DNA of 64,000 nt from assembly GCF_963259705.1 (NCBI RefSeq), contig NC_081846.1, forward strand, positions 88,300,641 through 88,364,640. Direction: 5' to 3'. The DNA is from Myotis daubentonii. Taxonomy: Eukaryota; Chordata; Mammalia; Chiroptera; Vespertilionidae. Made by a program: the position numbers and the translations under genes. Positions within the stretch are counted from its first letter, which is position 1. Every line of letters starts with the position of its first letter. A model generated the notes under the pieces. It saw only the letters and a program-made list of their open reading frames with translations, was not told the origin of the DNA and made no database searches. Shown here one piece after another: positions 33,041 through 42,717 of the stretch.

Positions 33041-34654
33041 AACACAGGCATAAATAATAAGAATGACAAGGGAGAGAAAATGATGGCTGAATAGGCAGCA
33101 GTGTCATTCACCTCCTCCCAAGACCAGGCCAGAAAAGCAACTAAATTGGAGAACATCCACCCTGAATTAACAAATTAGACACAGCTGAGGAGATAGTTTT
33201 CAATAAGAAGGGCAGAGGACACCTAGAGAATGCCACTTGCTAGCTATAACATGTGTGGAACTACCACCATGCCCTGGCAGTGAGTGGCAGGCTCCCAGAT
33301 GTCTGCAGGGAGCGTTTATGCCACCAGAGTGAGCTCCTGTACCAGGCCTCCTCACCAGCTTGCTGGGACCAAGCATCCTAGAATCCAGCTCCAAGACCCC
33401 CACAGTGAGTACAAGCCAGGGGGAACCTGGTGCCCCAACCCTGGAACCCAGAACAGTGCTGTTAACATGACCCAGAGCCACCCAGCACCCACTCCACCCT
33501 GAACCCCGGATCTGCTGCTGGGGTTATCCAGAGCAATCCAGAGCACACCCCACTCTGGGATAGCAGACTGTGCAACCCAGAGCAACTGCTGTCTGCTCTA
33601 CCCTGGCCACCTGGATAGCCCTATTGGAGTGACCTGGAGCAATCCATGCCCACTTTACTCCAGCCCGGGAGGGGAGACCCAGAGTACCCAGTACATGCCT
33701 CACTCAGGGCCACAAGGAAGAGGAGACTCCATCCACAGAGGGACAATAACATTCAAGATATAACTACAACAGGAGAACCCAAATAAGTCAAATAAGGGGC
33801 TGTGTGACCCAGAACAACCTGTGCCTGCTTCATGCTGGCCCCTGGGATAGTCCTGCCAGGGCCATCCAGTGCAACCCAATATTCACCTCACTCTGGGCTA
33901 CAGGAGAGCTTGGACTGAAATACCCAGGGCAACCTGCCCCTTCTCCACACTGAGGAGGGGAAAACTGGAGCAACCCAGTGCACATCTCACTTTGGGCTAC
34001 AAGAAAGTGAGGACTGTGTGACTCAGAACCCACTCCACCCTGATCCCAGGGTCTTGCTGCTGTGGCAACCTGGAGTAACCCAGTGCATACCCCTCACAGG
34101 CCACTGGGGAGCTCTCACTGTGAAACCCCAAGCAACCTGCATTTGCTTCTCTCCTACCCTTGGGACAGTCATACAGGGTGACCTGGAACAAGTTGGTGTG
34201 CCTAGCCAGGAGCCACAAGACTGCACTGCAAGTGCACTGTCAGAGGGACCTAGGGTGCGACCCTGCTGCAGGTACTTGGGGCGCACAGCAAATTGCATGC
34301 CAGAGGGCTATGGGTCCTCATAGGAAGTTGCACACCAGAGGAATTATACATGCACCCCCAACGCCCTGAGCATCTGAAGCTGACAACTGAGGGACCATAT
34401 CCATGGGATAAGGGGATAGAGCAGAGATGATAAAGGCATGAGACTCAAGGCAGACCCATTCTCTGTGCTAACAATTTCTGGACCATTGCCTTGATAGAAT
34501 CTTCCATCTCTCAAACCCCAAAAGGTTGCCCAGGGCCAGAAAGAGACAGCAAAAATGTGGAGACAAAGAAACAACACCCCGCCCCCCCCCGCCCCCCCAA
34601 AAAGAAAAGGAGTAATCACCAGAACAGAAACTAAATGAAATGGGGGCATGCAGT

Positions 34655-35408
34655 ATGTCAGAAAAAGAATTCAGAGTAAGGGTCACACAGTTCATAAACT
34701 GGATGGATGAGAAATCAAAAAACATATGTTAAGAATTAAGAGAAAATAAAAAATGATATTGCTATAATAAAAACACAATGGAAGGTTTCAACAATAGACT
34801 AGAAGAAGCAGTGAACTGAATTAGTGAGTTAAAAGATAGGGCAGAAAAACACACCCAATCTGAATAGCAATTGGAGAAAAAAATTAGAAAGCAGGAGGAG
34901 AGCCTAAGGGAGCTTTGGGACAACATGAAAAGAAGTAACATATGTATAAAGGGGTGCCAGAAGGACAAAAAGAGGAGCAAGGTTTAGAAAACTTATTTGA
35001 AGTGATAATAACAGAAAACGTCCCTGATTTGGGGAAGAAAATGTCACACAAGCACAGAGAGCCCCAAACAAGATTAACCAAAAAAGACCCACACCAATAT
35101 CATCATAATTACAATGGCAAACATTAATGACAAAGAGAGAATCTTAAAGGCTACAAGACAAAGACAGAGAGTTACCTCCCATTAGATTATCAAATGATTT
35201 CTCAATAGAAACACATCAGGCCAGAAGAGAATGGAATGAAGTATACAAAGTGGTGCAAAGCAAGGGAATGAATCCAAGAATACACTATCCAGCAAGGCTA
35301 TCATACAAAATTGAAGGTAAAATCAGGAGCTTTGCAGACAAAAAACGGCTAAAGGAGTTTATCACTACCAAACCAGCAATGCAAGAAATTCTAAAGGGAC
35401 TGTTGTAA
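34655..35408 (+). pseudogene. second L1 ORF1 (decayed)
   Basis: Starts at 'atgtcagaaaaagaattcag', parallel to the founding ORF1 start, and ends TTG TAA at 35408. Early stops and frameshifts are present. The C-terminal 'ggccagaagagaatggaatg' (QARREWN-like) block is clear. Confidence 0.75.
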
Positions 35409-36352
35409 AAAGAAGAAATAAAAAGGGGAGAAGGAACACAGACATAAAGAATAAAAATGGCTACAAACAAGTACCTATCAATAATAACCTTACTTGTAAA
35501 TGGACTAAATCCTCCAATCAAAAGACACTGAGTGGCTGAATGGATAAGAAAAGATGACTCATATATATGCCATCTATAAGAGACCCACCTCAGAACAAGG
35601 GACTCACACAGACTGAAAGTGAAGGGATGGAAAAATATTTTTAAGGTAAATAGAAATGAAAAAAAAAAAGCTGGAGTAGCAATACTTACATCTGACAAAA
35701 TAGACCTCAAAGTGAAGGCCATAACAAGAGATAAGGAAGACCACTTCCTAATACTAAAGGGCTTGATACCACAAGAGGATATAACTCTGGTAAACATATA
35801 TGTACCCAAATGGAGTAGCATCCATATAAAAAAAACTTCTGGAAGATATCAAGGGAGGTATTGACAGCAATAATATCATAGTAGTTGATTTTAATACCCA
35901 ATTGACATCACTGGATAAATCCTTCAGACAAAAATATCAGCAAAGAAACAGCAATCCTAAATGACTAACTAGATCAGATGGAATTAATTGACATCTTCAG
36001 AACATTTCACCCCAAAGCAACAGAATATGCATTCTTCTCAAGTGCACATGGGACATTTTCAAAGATGGACCACATATTGGGACACAGGCAAAGTCTCTTC
36101 AAATTCAAGAAGATTAAAATCATATCAAGCATCTTCTCAGATCACAATAGCATAATATTAAAAATAAACTACAATAAAAACAATAAGACATTCAAACACT
36201 TGGAGGCTAAATAGCATGTTATTAAACAATTATTGGGTGCCCAAAGAGATCAAAGAAGAAATAAAAAGGATCCTGGAAATAAATGACAATGAAAACATAG
36301 CAATCCAAAAATCTATGGAACACAGTGAAAGCAGTCTTAAGAGGGAAGTTCA

Positions 36353-36579
36353 CCCTGACCGGTTTGGCTCAGTGGATAGAGTGTCGGCCTGCGAACCTAA
36401 GGGTCCCAGGTTCGATTCCAGTCAAGGGCATGTACCTTGGTTGTGGGCACATCCCCAGTAGAGGGTGTGCAGGAGGCAGCTGGTTGATGTTTCTCTCTCA
36501 TGGATGTTTCTAACTCTCTATCCCTTTCCCTTCCGCTCTGTAAAAAATCAATAAAATATATTAAAAAAATTTTTTTAAA
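36353..36579 (+). mobile_element. Ves SINE with perfect 14-bp TSD
   Basis: A very well preserved copy: A box tggctcagtgg at 36365-36375 and B box ggttcgattcc at 36409-36419 of the Pol III promoter, then body, CT-rich part and A-rich tail. AAGAGGGAAGTTCA flanks it at 36339-36352 and 36580-36593. Confidence 0.97.
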
Positions 36580-38154
36580 AAGAGGGAAGTTCAAAGCATT
36601 ACAGGCCTACCTCAAAAACAAGAAAAAAAATGGGAATAAATTATGTAACTCTACAACTTAAAGAATTAGAAAGAGAGCAACAAGAAAAGCTCAGAGCGAG
36701 CAGATGGAAGGAAATCATATAGATCAAAGTGGAAATAAATGACATAGAGACAAAAAACAAACAAATGATCAATGAAACCAAGAGCTGTTTCTTTGAAAGG
36801 ATAATCAAAATTGATGAACATTTAGCCTGGCTCACCAAGATGCAAAGAGAGAGGACCCAAATAAACAAAATCAGAGATGAAAGAGGCAAAATAACAACAG
36901 ACCCAACAGAAATAGAAAGTATTGTAAAAAAAAAAATACTATGAACAACTGTTCCAACAAACTGGTCAACCTAGAAGAAATGGACATATTCCTAGAAAAA
37001 TATGACCTTCCAAAACTCAATCAGGAAGAATAAAAAAATCTGAATAGTCCAGAAACTATGGAGGAAATTGAAACAGTAATAAGAAAAACTTCCAACAAAC
37101 AAAAGCCCAGGGCCAGATGACTTCACAGGAGAGTTTTACCAAACATTCAATGAAAAACTAACACCTATCCTCCTCAGACTATTCCAAAAAATTCAAGAAG
37201 AAGGAAAACTTCTAAGCTCTCTTTATGAAGCCAGCATTATAGTAATCCTAAAACCAGATAAAGACACTACAAAGAAAGAGAATTACAGGCCAATATCTCT
37301 GATGAACATAGATGCTAAAATCCTCAAAAAAATCCTAGCAAATTGGATCCAGCATTACATTAGAAATATCATACCCCATGACCAAGTGGGTTTTATGCTC
37401 AGGAAGCAAGGATGGTACAACATCCATAAATCAATAAATGTGATACATCACATAAACAAATTGAGAGAAAAAATCTCATAATCATATCAATTGATGCAGA
37501 AAACGCATTTGACAAAATCCAACACCCTTTCCTGATAAAAATTCTTATCAAAGTGGAAATCATACCTCAACATAATAAAAACCTTATATGACAAACCTAC
37601 AGCCAACATCATACTCAATGGGCAAAAACTATAACCATTTCCCCTAAGAATAGAAACAAGTCAAGGATGCCCACTCTCACCACTCCTGTTCAACATAATG
37701 CTGGAAGTGCTAGTCATAGTGATAAGACAACAAGAAGAAATTAAAGGCATTTGAATTGGAAAAGTAGAAGTGAAACTGTCATTATTTGCAGATGACATGA
37801 TATTGTACATAGAAAACCCTAAAGACTCCATGAAAAATCTACTAGATTTAATAAATGAATTCAGAAATGTAGCAGGATACAAAATTAACACCCAGAAATG
37901 TATGGCTTTTTTATACACCAATAATGAACTCTCAGAAAGAGAAAAAAGCAAACAAAAAAACAATCCCATATACCATTGCAACAACAAAAATTAAGATGCC
38001 TAGGTATAAACTTAACTAAGGAGGTAACAGACCTGTACTTAGAAAACTACAGGACATTGATAAAAGAGATAGAGGAAGACATAAACAAATGGAAGAATAT
38101 ACCATGTTCATGGATTGGTATTATCAACATCATTAAAACGTCCATAATGTTGTG

Positions 38155-38188
38155 GACGAGGTGGCCGAGTGGTTAAGGCGATGGACTG
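38155..38188 (+). pseudogene. tRNA-Ser(GCT) 5' half, tailless retrocopy
   Basis: The 34-nt insert begins gacgaggtggccgagtgg and ends at ...ggcgatggactg. It matches the mature tRNA-Ser-GCT 5' half from nucleotide 1 to within the anticodon loop. L1 text is duplicated around it: TAAAACGTCCATA at 38134-38146 and TAAAATGTCCATA at 38190-38202, starting at a TT/AAAA site. There is no A-tail, and 8 nt (38147-38154) precede the tRNA start. The homologous L1 site at about 41447-41475 (minus) lacks the insert. Confidence 0.8.
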
Positions 38189-39253
38189 ATAAAATGTCCA
38201 TACCACCCAAAACAATCTATAGATTTAATGCAATCCTCATTAAAATACTGCTGGCATATTTCACAGACCTAGAACAAACTCTCCAAAAATTCATGTGGAA
38301 TTAAAAAAGACTAAGTAGCCACAGCAATCTTGAGAAAGAAGAACAATGTTGGATGGATCACAATACCGGATATCAAGCTATATTACAAAGCCACTGTTCT
38401 CAAGACTGCCTGGTACTAGCACAAGAACAGACATATAGACCATTGGAACAGTACAGAGAACCCAGAAATCAAAACAAGCCATTATGCTCAAGTAATAGTT
38501 GACAAAGGAGGCAGGAGCATAAAATGGAGTCAAGACAGTCTCTTCAATAAATGGTATCGGGAAAAATTAGGCAGGTACATGTAAAAATAAAATGAAATTA
38601 GACCACCAAACTACACCATACACAAAAATAAACTCAAAATTGGTAAAGGACTTGTAAGATGGGAAACCATAAAAAGCTTAGAAGAATCCATAGGCAGCAA
38701 AATATCTGCCATATGTTGTAACAATATCTTTACCATTACAGCTCCTAGGGCAATGGAAACTAAGGAGAAAATAAACAAATGGGACTATATCAAAATAAAA
38801 GGCTTCTCCACAGCAAATAAAATTATCAACAATACAACAAGAGAGCTTACTGCATGGGAGAACATATTTGCCAATGTTATCTCTGATAAGGGCCTAATCT
38901 CCAAAATTTACAGGGAACTCATACTTCTCAACAAAAGGAAGAGTAGCAATCCAATAAAAAAAATGGGCAAAGGACTGTAATAGACACTTTTTGAAAGAGG
39001 ACATACAGATGGCCCAGAGACATATGAAAACATGCTCAAAGTCTCTAATCATCCGAGAGATGCAAATCCAAACAACAATGCGGTACCATCTCACACCTGT
39101 CAGAATGGCTATCATCAACAAATCCACAAACGACAAGTGCTGGAGAGGATGTGGAGAAAAAGGAACCCTCATACACTGCTGGTGGGAATGCAGACTGGTG
39201 CAACCACTGTGGAGAACAATATGGAGTTTCCTCAAAAAGTTAAAAATGGAACT

Positions 39254-40005
39254 CGTATTTGCAAATTGACCATACCTCCACTACACTAACAAGCCACGCC
39301 CACCAGCCATGCCCACCAGCCAATCAGAGCGACTATATGCAAATTAATCCAACCAAGATGGCGGCTGGCAGCCAAGGAGCTGGAGCAAGCAGGAGGCTTG
39401 GTTGCCCCTGCGATGGAGGAAGCCAAGCTTCCCACCTGCCCTGGCCGGCTGTGGCCTCCGCTAAAGGCAACAAAGTTTCAATTATAGAAGATAAATAAAT
39501 CCCAGATACCTGCTTCCAGCCAGCCTCCACTGGGAGCTTGGGTGGCTGGGGGCTGTGACCAGACTGCAAACAGCCATAAGCCCCTCACCCAGGATGGTCA
39601 CACCCTCATGGGGTGAGGGTGCCTGCTGCGGGGCTTAGCCAGTCTGCAAACAGCCATCAGCCCTTCATCGAGACTGGCCAGGCACCCCAGCAGGAACCCC
39701 CCACCCTGAAGGGGGTGTGGCCAGCCTGAACACGGCCCTCAGTCCCTCACCCAGGCTGGCCAGGTACTCCAGCAGGACCCCCACCCTGAACAGGGTGTGG
39801 CCAGTCTGAAAACGGCCCTCAGCACCTCACCCAGACTGGCCAGGCACCCCAGTGGAAACCCCAACCCTGAAAGGGCTGTGGCCAGCCTGCAAACAGCCAT
39901 CAGCCCCTCACCCAGGCTGGCCAGGCACCCCAGTAGGACCCCTACCCTGATCTGGACACCCTTCCGGGCAAACCAGCTGGCCCCCACCCATGCACCAGGC
40001 CTCTA
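39254..40005 (+). mobile_element. non-autonomous Helitron A (plus)
   Basis: 5' end TCgtatttgcaaattgacc; 3' end 'catgcaccaggcctcta' directly abutting the next Helitron. Contains AAGATGGCGGC (39355-39365) and GC-rich near-tandem 'gccagcctg...ccctca' units at about 39630-39930. A related copy lies at 56620-57071 on minus. The expected A before the 5' TC is C here, so the junction is not a clean insertion. Confidence 0.8.
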
Positions 40006-40479
40006 TCCTATATAATAAAAGGGTAATATGCAAATTGACCCTAACAGCAGAATGACTGGGAATGACTGGCCACTATGACATACACTGACCACCAGGGGGC
40101 AGATGCTCAATGCAGGAGCTGCCCCCTGGTGGTCAGTGTGCTCCCACAGGGGAAGCTCTGCTCAGCCACAAGCCAGGCTGACGGTTGCCAGTATAGCGGT
40201 GGAGGTGGGAGCCTCTCCCATCTCCTCAGCTGCGCTAAGGATGTCTGACTGCAGCTTAGGCTTGCTCCCCGCTGGCAAGCGGACATCCCCCGAGAGCTCC
40301 CGGGCTACCAGGGGGATATCTGACTGCCAGCTTAGGCCCAATCCCTGGGGGAGCTGGCCTAAGCCAGCAGGTGGACATCCCTCGAGGGGTCCCAGACTGC
40401 GAGAGGGCACAGACTGGGCTGAGGGGACTCTCCCCCGCCCCCCCGCAAGTGCACAAAGTTTTGTGCACTGGGCTTCTTG
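40006..40479 (+). mobile_element. non-autonomous Helitron B (plus), paired CTCF-like arms
   Basis: Starts TCCTATATAATAAAAGGGTA followed by ATGCAAAT, the standard 5' end, and ends 'tttgtgcactgggcttcttg' followed by T. Its 5' part carries a 21-bp perfect inverted repeat (40082-40102 and 40119-40139, 16-bp spacer) whose arms contain TGACCACCAGGGGGCAG. It is joined head-to-tail to Helitron A. Confidence 0.85.
40082..40139. promoter_or_regulatory. inverted pair of CTCF-like motifs
   Basis: TGACCACCAGGGGGCAG reads on plus at 40086-40102 and on minus at 40119-40135. Each fits the known CTCF core consensus (CCASYAGRKGGCRS) without mismatch. The pair is a perfect stem-loop-capable inverted repeat. 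Occupancy is not known. Confidence 0.6.
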
Positions 40480-40910
40480 TCAATAATAACCTTAAATGTA
40501 AATGGATTAAATGCTCCAATAAAAAGACATAGGGTAGCTGAATAGATAAGAAAACATGACCCACATATATGCTCTCTATAAAAGACCCACCTCAGAACAA
40601 AGTACAGAATGAAACTAAAGGAATGGAAAGTTTTTTTCCAGGCAATGAAAAAAACGTGGGGATAGCAGTAATCATATCTTACAAAATAGACTTCAAAGTG
40701 AAGACCACAACAAGAGATAATGAAGATCACTTCATAATAATAAAGAGATCAAAACAGCAAGAGGATATAATTCTCATTAACCTATATGCACCCAATAGAG
40801 GAGCATCCAAATATATCCAAAAAGCTTCCGGAGGATTTTAAAGGAGAGATGGACAGCAATACAATCATAGCAGTGAACTTTAACACCCCACTGACATCAC
40901 TGGTTAGATC
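40480..40910 (+). pseudogene. L1 ORF2 endonuclease fragment, probably founding L1
   Basis: Begins 'tcaataataaccttaaatgt' (the N-terminal SIITLNVNGLNAP-like part of ORF2) and runs to 'ctgacatcactggttagatc', about the first 150 residues, with stops. It fits as the continuation of the founding L1, whose intergenic region ended at 33071. At 40910/40911 it joins L1 sequence in the opposite orientation. Confidence 0.7.
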
Positions 40911-41011
40911 TTGACTCCATTTTATGTTCTTGCCTTCTTTGTCAAATATTAATTGAGCACAAAGGATTGGGTTGATTTCTGGGTTCTCTGTCCTGTTCCA
41001 TTGGTCTATAC

Positions 41012-41225
41012 CCATGGTCGGCAAACTGCGGCTAGCGGGCCACATGCGGCTCTTTGGCCCTTTGAGTGTGGCTCTTCCTAAGCCTTTAGGAGTATCCTAA
41101 TTAAGTTAATAACAATGTACCTACCTATATAGGTTAAGTTTAAAAAATTTGGCTCTCAAAAAGAAATTTCAATCATTGTACTGTTGATATTTGGCTCTGT
41201 TGACTAATGAGTTTGCCGACCACTG
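41012..41225. mobile_element. hAT MITE, deletion form of 29581-30068
   Basis: Same termini and outer sequence as the 488-bp element, but the internal part including the LINE tail is missing: 'gtggctcttcc' continues almost directly into 'gagtatcctaattaagttaa'. Flanks GTCTATAC (41004-41011) and GTCTATTC (41226-41233) form an 8-bp duplication with one mismatch in host L1 sequence. Confidence 0.85.
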
Positions 41226-42121
41226 GTCTATTCGTCTGTTCTTTTGCCAGAACCAGCCAGTTTTGAGAACAGTGGCCTTGTACTATAACTTGATATTTGG
41301 TATTGTGATCCCTTTGTTCTTCTTTCTCAAGATTGCTGTGGCTATTCCGGTTCTTTTTTGATTCCACAGAAATTTTTGGAGCATTTGTTCCAGGTCTGTG
41401 AAATATGCTGTTGGTATTTTAATGGGGATTGCATTGAATTCATAGATTGCTTTGGGTAGTATGGACATTTTAATGATGTTGATTTTACCAATGTTTGAAC
41501 AAAGTATATTCTTCCACTTGGTTATATCTTCCTCTATCTCTTTTATCAATGTCCTGTAGTTTTCTGAGTACAGATCTTTTACCTCCTTAGTTACGTTTAT
41601 TCCTAAGTATCTTAATGATAAATGCAATGGTAAAAAGGATTATTTGTTTAGTTTTTTTGTGCAATGGTAAATAGAATTGATTGTTTAGTTTCTCTTTCTG
41701 AGAGTTCATTATTGGTGTGAAAAAATGCCATAGATTTCTGGGTGTTAATTTTATATCCTGCTATACTGCTGAATTCATTTATTAAATCTAGTAGATTTTT
41801 TTTTATGGAATCTTTAGAATTTTCCATGTACAATATCATGTCTTCTGCAAATAATGACAGTTTTACTTCCTTCTTTCCAATTTGGATGCCTTTTATTTCT
41901 TCTTATCTGATCACTATGGCTAGCCTTTCAGTACTATGTCAAACAGGAGTGGTGAAAATAGGCATCACCACCTTGTTCTGGTTCTTAGGGGAAATGGTTT
42001 TAATTTTTATCCTTTGAGTATGATGTTGGCTGTAGTTTTGTCATATAAGGCTTTTCATTATGTTGAGGTATGATTCCTCTAATCCCACTTTGCTGAGAAT
42101 TTTATCAAAAAATGGTGTTGG

Positions 42122-42371
42122 GCCCTAGCTGGTTTGGCTCAGTGGATAAACTGAAGGGCCCTGGTTTTGATTCAGGTCAAGGGCATATACCTAGGTTGTA
42201 GGCTCAATCTCCAGACCTTGTCAGGAGCATGCAGGAGGCCACCAATCAACGTGCTCTTTCACATCAATGTTTCTCTCTTTGTCTCTCCCTATCCTTTCCA
42301 CTCTCTCTAAAAAAAATAACATAAAATAAAATCAATGGAAAAATATCCTCTGGTGAGGATTAAGGATTAAC
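42122..42371 (+). mobile_element. Ves SINE inside inverted L1
   Basis: Head 'gccctagctggtttggctca', body with 'aggttgtaggctcaatctcc', CT-rich region and A-rich tail ending 'tcctctggtgaggattaag'. Diverged 'aaaatggtgttgg' and 'aaaacgggtattgg' flank it. Confidence 0.9.
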
Positions 42372-42460
42372 CAAAACGGGTATTGGATTCAGTCAAATGC
42401 CTTTTCTGCATCAATTGATATGATCTTCTGATTTTTATTAAAAAATAAACTTTTTGTTGA

Positions 42461-42717
42461 CTAGAGGCCCAGTGTACAGATTTGTGCACCAGTGGGGTCC
42501 CTTGGCCTGGCCTGCACCCTCTCGCAATCTGGGACCCCTTGGGGTATGTTGGATAGCTGGTTTCAGCCTGATCCCTGCAGGTCCAATCCAGACAGGAGGG
42601 AGCCCAATCCTGTGCATTGAGCATCTGTCCCCTGGTGGTCAGTATGGTCATAGCAACTGGTCAACTGATAGTTCAGTCATTTGGTCATTTGATTGTTTAG
42701 GCTTTTATATGTATAGA
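42461..42717 (-). mobile_element. Helitron array member H1
   Basis: 3' end CTAGAGGCCCAGTGTACAGA at low coordinate, 5' end ...ttatatgtataGA at 42716-42717, directly followed by CTAG of H2. Carries a variant CTCF-like arm CTGTCCCCTGGTGGTCA (42625-42641). Confidence 0.85.

Larger units (their letters stand above)
33072..39253 (+). mobile_element. second L1 (plus), near full length, 3' end lost
   Basis: Starts 'gagaaaatgatggctgaata', has a GC-rich 5' UTR of diverged repeats to about 34640, then ORF1, intergenic and ORF2. It stops inside the ORF2 C-terminus where Helitron sequence begins, so the 3' UTR and right target duplication are missing. It is inserted in the intergenic region of the founding L1. 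It is interrupted by a Ves (36353-36579) and a tRNA-half insertion (38147-38189). Confidence 0.8.
35457..39253 (+). pseudogene. second L1 ORF2 (EN-RT-Cys), broken
   Basis: ORF2 starts at ATG 35457. Endonuclease fragments run 35480-36350, with the SDHN motif codons at 36137-36148. RT fragments follow, with FADD at 37785-37796 (the YXDD-box equivalent). The C-terminal cysteine motif [22 protein letters not shown] CCHC lies at 39138-39191. ORF2p would cut target DNA and reverse transcribe its RNA. Numerous stops, frameshifts, a Ves insertion and the tRNA-half insertion abolish function, and the last residues are cut by a Helitron. Confidence 0.85.
40911..42460 (-). pseudogene. inverted L1 ORF2 (C-terminus to RT), decayed
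   Basis: Reads on minus from the ORF2 C-terminal region (40911) back through RT. It includes the frame 41283-41627 ('[20 protein letters not shown]') and the FADD region at about 41835-41860, ending near 'catcaattgatatgatc' where a Helitron array starts. It is interrupted by a hAT (41012-41225) and a Ves (42122-42371). It could be the rest of the founding L1's ORF2 after inversion, or a separate insertion. Confidence 0.75.

Noticed and set aside
36353..36425. tRNA-like A and B boxes
   Set aside because: They belong to the head of a Ves SINE, not to a tRNA gene.
38155..38188. Functional tRNA-Ser gene
   Set aside because: Only the 5' half is present, without B box, T arm or acceptor 3' strand.
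35457..39253. Potentially active L1 ORF2
   Set aside because: Catalytic motifs are recognisable, but stops, frameshifts and two insertions break the frame and the 3' end is missing.
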